Source of the DNA: Acinetobacter sp. ANC 3832
GTDB lineage: Bacteria; Pseudomonadota; Gammaproteobacteria; Pseudomonadales; Moraxellaceae
Direction: 5' to 3'
Assembly: GCF_002135415.1 (NCBI RefSeq)
Contig: NZ_NEGJ01000008.1
Location: 62,002 to 126,001, forward strand
DNA: 64,000 nt
Shown here: in pieces, positions 56,535-64,000 of the stretch
How positions within the stretch are numbered: the stretch's first letter is position 1
How the letters are laid out: each line of letters opens with the position of its first letter
Made by a program: the position numbers and the translations under genes
Notes under the pieces: generated by a model
What the model was told of the DNA's origin: nothing
Database searches by the model: none
Seen by the model: only the letters and a program-made list of their open reading frames with translations

Positions 56535-56771
56535 TCATTCATTATCAACTTTATAAAAAATAGGATTTTGATTAAAACCGTCCCAAAAGCAAATTAATCT
56601 TTTGCAATTTTGGCAGATAATTAGAGATTTAAACTTCATATATAATTTTTCAGAATCTATTTCACCTTGAAATTCATCATACTCAATATCTGATATCATT
56701 AACCATTCAATTGGATTTGGTATTTCACCTATATTTAGACGATTACCACATTTACATAGAATTGCAGGCAT
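56535..56771 (-). CDS. Small zinc-ribbon-like hypothetical protein
   Basis: The protein has 78 residues. Two Cys pairs, ILCKCGNRL near residue 6 and ICQNCKRLICFW near 53, frame an acidic middle (SDIEYDEFQGEIDSE). The spacing fits a split zinc ribbon. The ATG follows AGGAAGAAAATA, an acceptable ribosome site. It stands alone, and its function is unknown. Confidence 0.6.
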   Translation of the reverse strand: MPAILCKCGNRLNIGEIPNPIEWLMISDIEYDEFQGEIDSEKLYMKFKSLIICQNCKRLICFWDGFNQNPIFYKVDNE

Positions 56772-56905
56772 TTATTTTCTTCCTGTATTAATAATAAGTT
56801 TCTGTCGTATTAAGGCAATCTTGAGCGACTATTGGACTTTATAAATATAATATACAAATACTTAGATAGCTTAGTCCATTTAACATAATGGTCGTTATGC
56901 GAAAT

Positions 56906-56927
56906 AGCCCTCAGTTGAGGGCTTTTT
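56906..56927. terminator. Hairpin with T-run at the permease stop codon
   Basis: AGCCCTCA and TGAGGGCT pair around GT. The better T-run is on the plus strand; the minus strand continues ATTTCGC. It overlaps the permease stop codon and may act in both directions. Confidence 0.65.
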
Positions 56928-58266
56928 GAAACAACTTAAATATAACAAATAATAGTGAAATCCATACAGGTAGCATCAATACCGACAGCATAAAACCCTG
57001 ACTCCACATAATATAAAGAATCATTAACATAAAAGCCAAAACAACATAATTGGTGTATGGTGCAAATAACGCTGGGAATTTAGTCTTGACGCCCTGCTGT
57101 TTCATTGCTTTTCTGAATTTTAAATGAATTAAACTGATCATCATCCAATTCAATACTGCTGCTGCTACTACAATATAAATCAGGTAACTTAATGCTTTTT
57201 CAGGTACAAAGTAATTAAGCAAAACACAACCAAAAATGAGCAATGCTGAAAATAAAACGGCAGGAACAGGAGTCCCTTGTTTAGTAACGTACTTAAAAAT
57301 TTGTGGTGCATTACCTTGCTCTGCCAAGCCTAGTAGCATACGACTATTGGCATACATACCACTATTACAAACAGATACCGATGCTGTCAAAATAATAAAA
57401 TTAAGTAAATGTGCAGCCCAATCAATGCCCATTTGCTTAAAAATAAGTACAAATGGACTTTTATCTAGACCACCTAAATCTAATTGATTCCAAGGTACCA
57501 AAGACAAAAGAATAGCCAATGAACAGATGTAAAACAAAAAGATCCGAATAACGGTCTGATTCACAGCTTTAGGAATATTTTTTTCGGGATTTTCTGTTTC
57601 AGCAGCAGCCATACCAATCAACTCAATTCCGCCAAAAGCAAACATCATAAAAGCCAACATATAAAATAGGCCTTCAAAGCCATGCGGGAAAAATCCACCA
57701 TGTGCCCATAAGTTGCTAATAGAAGCCGTTGAGCCAACATCTGCCGTCATTAGCAAATAGATACCAAAAATGATCATTGCAATAATTGCGAGGACTTTAA
57801 TCATCGATAGCCAAAATTCAGATTCCGCATACAGCTTTACATTGGCTAAATTAGCAAGGGTCATCACAATAAAAAAGAACAATACAGATGTCCAAGCAGG
57901 AATATGAGGCCACCAATAATTGACATATTTCCCAATAGCAGTCAGCTCGGTCATTACCACCAAAATATATAAAACCCAATAGTTCCAACCTGTCAAAAAG
58001 CCAGAAAATCGTCCCCAATATTTAAAAGCAAAATAACTGAATGAACCTGTAACGGGTTCATGTACAATCATTTCACCAAGTTGGCGCATAATCAAAAATG
58101 CAATCAAGCCACCAATCATGTAACCTAAAATAATAGATGGGCCAGCGGATTGAATAATATGTGCTGAACCTAAGAATAAGCCTGTGCCAATTGCACCGCC
58201 CATAGCAATCAATTGAATATGACGGTTCTTTAAACGGCGCTGAAGTTTAGGCGTCTCGCTATTCAA
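56911..58266 (-). CDS. AAT-family amino acid permease
   Basis: The protein has 451 residues with twelve predicted helices. The N-terminal RHIQLIAMGGAIGTGLFLGSA is the amino-acid permease signature, with MVHEPVTGSFSYFA and FAFGGIELIGMAAAE also typical of the AroP/ProY/CycA group. It imports one or more amino acids with protons at the inner membrane. The substrate cannot be set by eye. A TTG start at 58266 is implied by the frame; no better ATG precedes the signature. It seems to be a core gene inside the accessory region. Confidence 0.85.
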   Translation of the reverse strand: MNSETPKLQRRLKNRHIQLIAMGGAIGTGLFLGSAHIIQSAGPSIILGYMIGGLIAFLIMRQLGEMIVHEPVTGSFSYFAFKYWGRFSGFLTGWNYWVLYILVVMTELTAIGKYVNYWWPHIPAWTSVLFFFIVMTLANLANVKLYAESEFWLSMIKVLAIIAMIIFGIYLLMTADVGSTASISNLWAHGGFFPHGFEGLFYMLAFMMFAFGGIELIGMAAAETENPEKNIPKAVNQTVIRIFLFYICSLAILLSLVPWNQLDLGGLDKSPFVLIFKQMGIDWAAHLLNFIILTASVSVCNSGMYANSRMLLGLAEQGNAPQIFKYVTKQGTPVPAVLFSALLIFGCVLLNYFVPEKALSYLIYIVVAAAVLNWMMISLIHLKFRKAMKQQGVKTKFPALFAPYTNYVVLAFMLMILYIMWSQGFMLSVLMLPVWISLLFVIFKLFQKALN

Positions 58267-58546
58267 AACAGAATCTCATTGGATAAAACGTGAATTGTAG
58301 ATGCTAAGCACTATAGAACCTAGCCCATCAATGGAAATAATTTTAGATTTACATTTTGAGGATCTAATTTATCGTTAGATGAAGATAGAACAGTTGAAGT
58401 TGATCATAAATACTTTAACAAAGATAGGAAACTTCAGCAGTCTACCAACTGTCATTTTTGAATTTCTAGATCATGCTAAAATTAAGGTTATGACTTAAGG
58501 GGATTAAGCTTAGAAAACTAATTAAAACGTTTCAAAGGAACTGATA

Positions 58547-58777
58547 TTAAACCAATGGGCAATAACGCATCCAATCATCTTTAAGTTTTTGTAACTCATC
58601 TCCAACTAACTCTTCATTATAATAAATACAATATGTTGCATTTGGATATTCAACCACATGCTTATATAACATACCAACAAGCGACTTATGGATCGTTTCA
58701 GGAAAATCTCCACCTAAGATCAGCTCATCAAACTCATAATTAAAATATACATTTTTCTTTGCTTCAAATGCTTCCAT
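58547..58777 (-). CDS. Small hypothetical protein
   Basis: The ATG at 58777 gives 76 residues (MEAFEAKKNVYFNYEFDEL); a GTG 11 codons upstream is open as well. The protein is acidic, without signal peptide or membrane segment, with a helix around PETIHKSLVGMLYKHV and a Tyr-rich middle. I do not recognise it. The 280 bp downstream show no clear feature. It may be of phage origin given its neighbours, but there is no direct proof. Confidence 0.5.
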   Translation of the reverse strand: MEAFEAKKNVYFNYEFDELILGGDFPETIHKSLVGMLYKHVVEYPNATYCIYYNEELVGDELQKLKDDWMRYCPLV

Positions 58778-58948
58778 CACACTCACAACATATCTCGATC
58801 TTAAAAACACGTAACTTACACCACTTCGCCCTATTGATATAGATATGGTTTATATATGCAATCAAAATATTAACGTGAAGGTCGATCAAACAATTTACGC
58901 TCCACTGCTCGTCTATTCACCAGCCCTTGCATCACTTTGCCACCACCC

Positions 58949-59341
58949 TTAACCGGAATCAATTTGATGAGGTTCAAGACGCACAACTCTATAACCCAGA
59001 TCTTCAGCTAAATCATATTTATTAAATGCATTTGCTATCTTTTTGCCACCACGACCAACTGACCATCGGCTACCCGCAATTTCTATAAGAAGATTCAACT
59101 TTACAATATAAAAATCAAACCGCCAATTTTTGGTTGATTCAAATTGAAACTTACGGCGAAAACCAATTCGATATTCTCCTAATTCTTGGAATAGGGTTTC
59201 TTCTGCTTCTAAATATTTTTCTTTAGCTTTGGTTAATCGTTTAGTCCGTGGTTTGATTTTTAGTGGACGTTTCTTGGTTTTACAGAAATAGTGATCAACA
59301 TCCATACACCCCCAATAAAAACCTTTAGTATATAAATTCAT
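58949..59341 (-). CDS. Restriction-endonuclease-fold (Vsr/DUF559-like) protein
   Basis: The ATG at 59341 gives 130 residues; the frame extends further but would overlap the divergent gene. The core RRKFQFESTKNWRFDFYIVK then LLIEIAGSRWSVGRGGKKI and GYRVVRLEPHQ follows a PD-(D/E)xK plan, with Asp in RFDFYI and Glu in LIEIAG, as in phage-type Vsr-like nucleases. The frame ends at IDSG, but another frame continues from 58959 as KGGGKVMQGLVNRRAVERKLF to 58870, so a one-base insertion may have cut the C-terminus. A basic N-terminal region (KIKPRTKRLTKAKEK) could bind DNA. Confidence 0.65.
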   Translation of the reverse strand: MNLYTKGFYWGCMDVDHYFCKTKKRPLKIKPRTKRLTKAKEKYLEAEETLFQELGEYRIGFRRKFQFESTKNWRFDFYIVKLNLLIEIAGSRWSVGRGGKKIANAFNKYDLAEDLGYRVVRLEPHQIDSG

Positions 59342-59365
59342 AATCAATCTTAAAGAAAATAATTT

Positions 59366-59770
59366 ATGAACTCTCACCCAATCAAACAAATTATTGAAGC
59401 TTGTGATAAAGCCATTACTGCTAAAGACTTCGATTCACTTATGCAGTACTACTCAGAAGATGCAGCACTTGTTGTTAAACCTGGTATGACCGTAAAAGGT
59501 AAGGATAATATCCGTAAAGCATTTATCGCTATATCAAACTTCTTTCAAGAACAACTTATAGTTGAACAAGGTGAGATTATAGTTATTGAAGGCGCTGACA
59601 ATGCTTTAGTTATCATGGAAACGGTTCTTCATTCACCTGATGAGAAAAATGAATCAAGCAAAAAAATTAGACGTGCAACTTATGTATTTCGCCAAGAACC
59701 TGACGGCCGTTGGTTGTGCACCATCGATAATTCTTACGGTACTTCTTTATTAGACGAAAGCAATGACTAA
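59366..59770 (+). CDS. SnoaL/DUF4440-like (NTF2-fold) protein
   Basis: The protein has 134 residues. IIEACDKAITAKDFDSLMQYYSEDAALVVKPG and the later VFRQEPDGRWLCTIDNSYG are typical when read in pieces: AITAKDFDSLMQYYSEDA near residue 15 and DGRWLCTIDNS near 112. The cone-shaped fold binds small hydrophobic molecules or acts as an isomerase or hydratase. AAGAAAATAATTT precedes the ATG, a weak ribosome site. A strong terminator follows. The substrate is not known. Confidence 0.78.
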   Translation: MNSHPIKQIIEACDKAITAKDFDSLMQYYSEDAALVVKPGMTVKGKDNIRKAFIAISNFFQEQLIVEQGEIIVIEGADNALVIMETVLHSPDEKNESSKKIRRATYVFRQEPDGRWLCTIDNSYGTSLLDESND

Positions 59771-59787
59771 AACATAGCCTATAAGAA

Positions 59788-59819
59788 AACCCCGCTAATA
59801 TCTAGAATTGGGCGGGGTT
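59788..59819 (+). terminator. Intrinsic terminator
   Basis: AACCCCGC pairs with GCGGGGTT; a T-rich tract (CTTTG) follows. It lies 18 bp past the stop of the NTF2-fold gene. Confidence 0.75.
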
Positions 59820-59946
59820 CTTTGTGCCGTAATCCGTTTGGCAAGTGACCAAGAAAACTTAGCTAAATTTTTTAAATGGCATATTAGTCCTAATTGGAAT
59901 ATTACGTAATACAAAACCCAACAGATCGTAGGTTCTTTAATTTTAC

Positions 59947-60605
59947 TTAAATAACGGTTCCACAAATATCCGTAGTACCTGAAGGGTAATTAAATTGCAT
60001 TTTTGAGTGGTCTGATATAATTTCATAGGATACATTTTGCCCAATAGGGTAGTTATTTACCCCAACTAAACGTCGTATCTCCACACCGATTAAAAATTTA
60101 AAATTATTCAAAGGTGTTGTATATGTCCATTGATATCCTTTATTTACACCATTAATTATAGAGCCAATTTTTTTTGTGTTTTGATTGTAATAAATTCCTA
60201 CTCTTATATTTTCTACTGCTGCCTCTTCGATATTTGAACCTTGAGGAATAAGCTCACTTGAAGGATTGGTCATTACCATACTTGTCGGTCCACTGTTTTT
60301 TTCATCCCCAACACTAACAGCTCCAACAACTACCCCTTCCTCATTACTTGTTCCTGCCATAAATCCAGAAATAAGTTCATCCCCTTTTAGATTTATAGGC
60401 CTTTTAAATAAATATTCAATTGAAAAAATATTTGATTGTGGAACAACAATGGCATCCTTAGAAATAAAAATTCCGAATATATCTGTATTAGCAACTAACT
60501 GGGTTGTAAGTTTTTGTCCAGTATCAATAATTAAATTAGCTGCATTTGAGGTGGGGTTGGATGATTCAATATCTAGAACCACTCCTCCAACTTTACATTC
60601 CGCCC
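59947..60605 (-). pseudogene. Surface-type protein gene lacking its 5' end
   Basis: The frame reads AECKVGGVVLDIESSNPTSNAANLI in pieces from 60605 down to the stop. It looks like the mature part of a secreted beta-rich protein (many Asn, Thr, Gly; FKFLIGVEIRRLVG; two Cys). The signal peptide and start are missing, because upstream sequence is the antisense of a phage repressor gene. An internal GTG at 60582 gives 211 residues but no export signal. A match to DUF4882-type Acinetobacter proteins is possible, not shown. Confidence 0.6.
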
Positions 60606-61210
60606 AAATTGCAGGAGTGAGTTCACCTGCTGTAACTGAATGGGAGAAAGACAGTTATTTGCCTAAAGCGGCTTCCCTTGAGGCTATAGCTAATAAATTT
60701 GGTGTGACAACCGAATATATTCTTACTGGCAAGGGTGATTCTTCTCTTATGCAAAAGGAACAGTCAAATATTGTGCCTATATCTCCCAAAATGGCTCCTG
60801 TTCTTTCTTGGGTGCAAGCAGGAACAATGACCAATGTAGAAACGGTTGATATGTCGCAAGTGGAGGAATGGCTTCCTCTCCCTGATAGCGATTGTGAAAA
60901 TTGTTTTTATTTAAAAGTTCAAGGTCTAAGTAATTACCCTACTTTTCAAGAGGGTGACTACATTCTGGTAGATCCAAGTTTGCAATTTAGCGATATGAAT
61001 TCAGGCGATATTATTGTTGTTAGAAAATTTGATGAAGCAACTTTTAAAAAATTGGTTATAGCGACTGATGGCTCTAAGTACCTACAAGCACTCAATCCTG
61101 AATTTAAACCCAATATCATTCCACTTGATGAAAACTGTCATTTTGTTGGTGAGGTAGTTGATTGTGTTCGCTATATATATCGAGCTAAAAAGAAAATGCG
61201 TAAGAGTTAA
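60600..61210 (+). pseudogene. Phage repressor (HTH plus S24 peptidase) lacking its 5' end
   Basis: Real protein begins only at AQIAGVSSPAVTEWEKDSY (second half of the helix-turn-helix) and runs on through FGVTTEYILTGKGD to a LexA-like S24 domain. There, VQAG offers the Ala-Gly self-cleavage site, GLSNYPTFQEGDYI has the catalytic Ser, and FKKLVI the Lys. The first 25 or so residues are missing. An open frame reaches back to an ATG at 60266, but that stretch is the antisense of the neighbouring gene. It is a relic of a C1-type repressor. Confidence 0.82.
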
Positions 61211-61316
61211 AGTTTAAATCTAATTGACTGGGTGTGGAATTGGTCGGTATTGGAAAAATGGTAGGTCGTCAAATTTGGCGTGCAGAATAATTAAAATTTC
61301 TTAAAAAGAGAACATA

Positions 61317-61619
61317 ATGATCGCAACACTTAATAAATCCAAAACTGCCCTAACGATTAATCGACAAGAATTTAAATTGGCATTAGCTAAAATTGACGCA
61401 GGAATTGATAAGCAAATAGCCTCGCTTAAAAAAGCCAAGCAAAGCTATGACGCTGCGGAAATTGCACGTGAGGTCATTAGTGAAGCAAATATCTTTGAAG
61501 CCATTATAGAAGGCTTTAACGAAGCAGAAGAAATCAATCTAAAGCTAACTGATATAACCAACCTTGAAGTGGCACAAGGATGGATAGATGATTTTTTAGA
61601 AAAGTATTCAGATATATAA
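61317..61619 (+). CDS. Hypothetical helical protein
   Basis: The protein has 100 residues, almost all helical by composition (EFKLALAKIDAGIDKQIASLKKAKQSYDAAEIAREVI in pieces), with no signal peptide. It could be a small coiled-coil or a regulator. AAAGAG precedes the ATG at a moderate distance. It lies between the repressor relic and the ImmA/IrrE module on the same strand, and a terminator follows, so it is a separate unit. No family recognised. Confidence 0.55.
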   Translation: MIATLNKSKTALTINRQEFKLALAKIDAGIDKQIASLKKAKQSYDAAEIAREVISEANIFEAIIEGFNEAEEINLKLTDITNLEVAQGWIDDFLEKYSDI

Positions 61620-61634
61620 GATTAAATAACTGCG

Positions 61635-61657
61635 AACCCGGCTGATTTCATCGGGTT
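61635..61657 (+). terminator. Short terminator-like hairpin
   Basis: AACCCG and CGGGTT pair around an 11-base loop, followed by TATT. It is about 16 bp past the stop of the helical protein gene. Confidence 0.5.
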
Positions 61658-61689
61658 TATTAAGTATTTAGAAACTAAATGGTAACTAT

Positions 61690-61743
61690 TGCTATAATTA
61701 AGTAGTACACGCTTTATAAATTTGGCATTATCAACCTGATAAT
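61690..61743 (+). promoter_or_regulatory. Extended -10 promoter and palindrome before the ImmA/IrrE module
   Basis: TGCTATAAT at 61690-61698 fits an extended -10. Downstream, ATTATCA-acc-TGATAAT (61727-61743) is a 7-bp inverted repeat, placed where a self-repressing protein could block the start of transcription. The IrrE protein begins at 61790. Confidence 0.5.
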
Positions 61744-61789
61744 GGATAATCTTTTAATTTGGCCTAACTAATGAATTTTATTGAAGATT

Positions 61790-62914
61790 ATGAACACATT
61801 AAGTTTTAGGATTGAAATATTGAAATGGGCTGCAAACAATATTGGATTGCGCTTAGATCAAGTCGTTTCTAAAATCTCTGAAGCTGAAAGAACTCAAAAG
61901 AAATTGCTTGCTGGTGAGTTTTCTATCAATCAAGCAGAAAGTTTTGCAGAAATAACAAAAGTTCCTTTTGGCTCATTATTTCTAAATACTCCTCCAGAGA
62001 CCATCTACAAACCCACTATTCCTGATTTAAGGCAAAAACAAGACCCTATACCTTTGAGTGATTTTTTTTACGAAGTCTTGGATGATGTCCAAAAGAAACA
62101 GGAATGGTATGTTGAATTTTTGCTCGAGAATAACGCAGAAAAATTAAATTTCGTGGGTAGATTCAAAAATCATGAAGATATAAATGTTACTACTATCGCC
62201 AGCGATATACGTAAAACATTAAATCTACCAATAAATTTAAACACAAGAACTAACAGGGAGCATTACCTAAAGCTACTAATCGAGCGCTGTGAAAAAGTAG
62301 GTATTTTAGTTTTTAAAAATAGTATTGTTAAATATGCAACTCGAAAAACTCTAGATACTAATGAGTTTCGTGGCTTTGTTCTTAGTAATGAATATGCTCC
62401 AGCTATATTTTTAAATGGTCAAGATATGCCATCTGCCATGATTTTTACTCTTGCTCACGAATTAGCACACATCTGGTTAGGAGAATCAGGTGTTGATGAT
62501 TTAGATATTTATGGGAACAATCCAACAGAGGTTTTGTGCAACAAAATTGCAGCATCTGTCCTCGTTTCCAATAGTGAGTTTGATGAAGCTTGGGAAATAT
62601 ACCATGGAGATATTTCTTGGGTAGCTAATGCCCTTCATGTAAGTAAATTGATGATTGCTAGATTAGCACTTACTTACAACAAGATTACATCAATCGAATA
62701 TAAAACTATTCACGAATCAGAAAAAGAAGCCTACAACAATATCCCCAAAAAGGATGGTGCACCTAGTTTCTTAAAGCTAGTGCCAGGAAGAAATAGTCGG
62801 TTATTAACTAATGCAGTAGTAAATCAAGCTGTATCAGGCAATATGCTATTAAGGGATGCTGGGAGATTATTAAATGTCAGCCCACAAAACATTATGAAAT
62901 TGGGTGGCATATAA
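61790..62914 (+). CDS. ImmA/IrrE-family metallopeptidase (antitoxin-side partner)
   Basis: The ATG at 61790 (374 residues) is preferred to a TTG three codons earlier. The N-terminal 55 residues resemble a degenerate helix-turn-helix (ILKWAANNIGLRLDQVVSKI). The zinc site FTLAHELAHIWLGE is near residue 224, followed by EVLCNKIAASVLVSN with the third ligand. The C-terminal 80 residues are unassigned. It overlaps the next gene through TAATG. ImmA/IrrE proteins paired with DUF4411 proteins are a recurrent module, thought to be toxin-antitoxin-like; which protein neutralises which is inferred. Confidence 0.82.
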   Translation: MNTLSFRIEILKWAANNIGLRLDQVVSKISEAERTQKKLLAGEFSINQAESFAEITKVPFGSLFLNTPPETIYKPTIPDLRQKQDPIPLSDFFYEVLDDVQKKQEWYVEFLLENNAEKLNFVGRFKNHEDINVTTIASDIRKTLNLPINLNTRTNREHYLKLLIERCEKVGILVFKNSIVKYATRKTLDTNEFRGFVLSNEYAPAIFLNGQDMPSAMIFTLAHELAHIWLGESGVDDLDIYGNNPTEVLCNKIAASVLVSNSEFDEAWEIYHGDISWVANALHVSKLMIARLALTYNKITSIEYKTIHESEKEAYNNIPKKDGAPSFLKLVPGRNSRLLTNAVVNQAVSGNMLLRDAGRLLNVSPQNIMKLGGI

Positions 62915-63447
62915 TGCAGACAAAATATTTACTAGATGCGAATATATTCATTGAATCACACAATCTTCATTATCATCCTTCTTTTTGTGAAAAATTCTGG
63001 GATTGGATTGTTAGTGGACATAAAGAAGGGATATTTTATAGTATTGATAGGATCAAAGGAGAGCTTGTTCATCAAGCAAAAAGTGATGATGAGCTGTCAA
63101 TAAGATTGCGTGAAGAAAGAATACCTTCTAATTTTTTCATCCCAAGTTTACCAGACCCAATAGTCGCTCAACAATATGGTCATCTTATGGGGTGGTTAGA
63201 TTCCAAAACAACCCATTATTTGCCCAAAGCAATAAAAGAATTTCAAGATCATAAAATTGCTGATCCATTTTTGGTAGCAACAGCTATGGCTCACAACTAT
63301 GTGATTGTGACTAAAGAAAAGTCAAATCCTGAAGCTAAGAATAGAGTTAAAATTCCAGATGCTGCTTCCGAAAACCGAGTAAAGTGCATCACTCTACAGC
63401 AACTTTTAAGAAGACACGCTCATAACGACTTTGAATTTATATTATAA
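62914..63447 (+). CDS. DUF4411 (PIN-like) protein, probable toxin
   Basis: The protein has 177 residues. KYLLDANIFIESHN at the start carries the first Asp of a PIN nuclease, DRIKGEL the Glu, and IADPFLVATAMAH near residue 120 the second Asp. VIVTKEKSNPEAKNR is typical of DUF4411. PIN nucleases cut RNA. Coupling to the IrrE gene by a one-base overlap supports a two-gene module. A terminator lies 19 bp beyond the stop. Toxicity is expected from the family but not shown. Confidence 0.82.
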   Translation: MQTKYLLDANIFIESHNLHYHPSFCEKFWDWIVSGHKEGIFYSIDRIKGELVHQAKSDDELSIRLREERIPSNFFIPSLPDPIVAQQYGHLMGWLDSKTTHYLPKAIKEFQDHKIADPFLVATAMAHNYVIVTKEKSNPEAKNRVKIPDAASENRVKCITLQQLLRRHAHNDFEFIL

Positions 63448-63790
63448 ATTTAACAAACCTTATCGAACCCACCCTGTGTGGGTTTTCTATTGTCTATTGA
63501 AAGATAAAAAATCTTCATCAATATTTTACGAAAACATTTTGGGTAATTTATAAAAATAAAGCTTTAAATGAGTGCTTTTTGTTTTCAGTATTTATGTGAT
63601 TGAAAATTTAAAAGTTATATCAATTAATTACATTTGAAAAATGTATGACTCAGTTAGCATAAAATCAATATTTTGAAAAATAAATTTTACTTTCAATAGA
63701 ATATTTTTAATAAAGTAAAAAATGGCACTCATATTGCATCAATAAAAAAGTAATTAAATAAATTTTGTTATAAAAACGGGGAGTCTAATT
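63448..63790. other. AT-rich gap upstream of the amidase-like gene
   Basis: Apart from the terminator at 63466, no gene is visible. Long A/T runs fill 63530-63780, and GGGGAG at 63779-63784 is the ribosome site of the next gene. A promoter is expected, but no consensus pair of boxes stands out. Confidence 0.5.
63466..63486 (+). terminator. Terminator after the DUF4411 gene
   Basis: AACCCAC and GTGGGTT pair around CCTGT, then TTCT. It closes the ImmA/IrrE-DUF4411 unit. Confidence 0.75.
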
Positions 63791-64000
63791 TTGAAAAAGT
63801 CATTTTTATCTTTAGTTATATGTGGAACATTTTTCATGAATTCCGCTCAAGCCGAAGAGTTTGAAGTTCTAAAGCAAATTTTTGATAAACCAACATTATT
63901 AAAAAGTGGAAATTACACTGGTAATTATTATGTTCCTTCGACTTTAAATACGATCCAGTGGGGATATTTACCAAACAAAGACTCAAAGCCAGTATTAACT
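63791..64000 (+). CDS. Secreted acetamidase/formamidase-like protein, N-terminal part
   Basis: 70 codons are visible before the window ends. The TTG at 63791 follows GGGGAG at a good distance and opens a signal peptide (MKKSFLSLVICGTFFMNSAQA-EE). The mature start VLKQIFDKPTLLKSGNYTG and TLNTIQWGYLPNKDSKPVLT in pieces (TIQWGYLPNKDSKPVLT) matches the beginning of FmdA/AmdA-type amidases that carry export signals. Such enzymes release ammonia from small amides. The catalytic part lies outside the window, so the call is provisional. Confidence 0.65.
   Translation, partial: MKKSFLSLVICGTFFMNSAQAEEFEVLKQIFDKPTLLKSGNYTGNYYVPSTLNTIQWGYLPNKDSKPVLT

Noticed and set aside
60266-60599. N-terminal extension of the phage repressor frame from an ATG at 60266
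   Set aside because: It is exactly antisense to the surface-type gene, has low-complexity composition and no helix-turn-helix residues; real repressor sequence starts near 60600.
49924-63447. A complete, inducible prophage
   Set aside because: No integrase, portal, terminase, capsid or tail genes were seen; only control genes and small cargo remain, several broken.

Overview
The window looks like a chromosomal segment of an Acinetobacter-type gammaproteobacterium (Moraxellaceae). It is AT-rich, and it carries a leucine/isovalerate catabolic cluster, an aroQ-accB-accC operon, plsB, cysK, a Y-family polymerase relic and many small signal-peptide proteins of the kind common in that genus. Species cannot be fixed from sequence reading alone.

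Layout. (1) 1-11.1 kb: a Ter-type stress island. Five plus-strand genes (ATP-grasp, PRTase-TRSP, HAD phosphatase, PRTase-PELOTA, CitE-like lyase) match the predicted nucleoside-like metabolite pathway of ter systems. They converge on a minus-strand operon of three TerY-like vWA proteins, a TerD-family protein, a PP2C phosphatase and a protein kinase (the TerY-P triad). (2) 11.3-16.7 kb: bestrophin channel, cysK, plsB, a four-hairpin intergenic element and a methyltransferase. (3) 16.9-29.3 kb: leucine catabolism, with acyl-CoA synthetase, a TetR regulator, liuABCDE, a 3-oxoacid CoA-transferase pair and an AtoE transporter. Together they would convert isovaleryl-CoA to acetyl-CoA and acetoacetate and then activate the acetoacetate. 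(4) 29.5-40 kb: a FUSC-type exporter, then a divergent nine-gene cluster (arginase-fold protein, FemAB/GNAT acyltransferase, class III aminotransferase, MipA/OmpV porin; and, coupled by four 4-bp overlaps, MtnX-like phosphatase, alpha/beta hydrolase, two SMR half-transporters, DegT aminotransferase). I do not recognise its product; it is the best candidate here for an undescribed pathway. (5) 40-42.4 kb: initiator tRNA, an IS5-like remnant and a broken umuC. (6) 42.6-49.9 kb: aroQ-accB-accC, a diguanylate cyclase, an amidase and an MFS permease.

(7) 50-63.5 kb: an accessory, partly decayed, prophage-like region with an amino-acid permease inside it. It opens with a BRO-type antirepressor facing an Arc-like repressor across overlapping divergent promoters with repeated operator half-sites, in the style of the P22 immI switch. 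It continues with small secreted or Cys-rich proteins, an ImmA/IrrE fragment fused by deletion to a DUF4236 gene, a phage repressor and a surface-type protein joined head to head with both 5' ends lost, and an intact ImmA/IrrE-DUF4411 (PIN-like) module with its own promoter. Several genes carry single-base frameshifts, two of them in or next to homopolymer runs, so decay, phase variation and base-calling error must be told apart. The window ends in the first 70 codons of a secreted acetamidase/formamidase-like protein.
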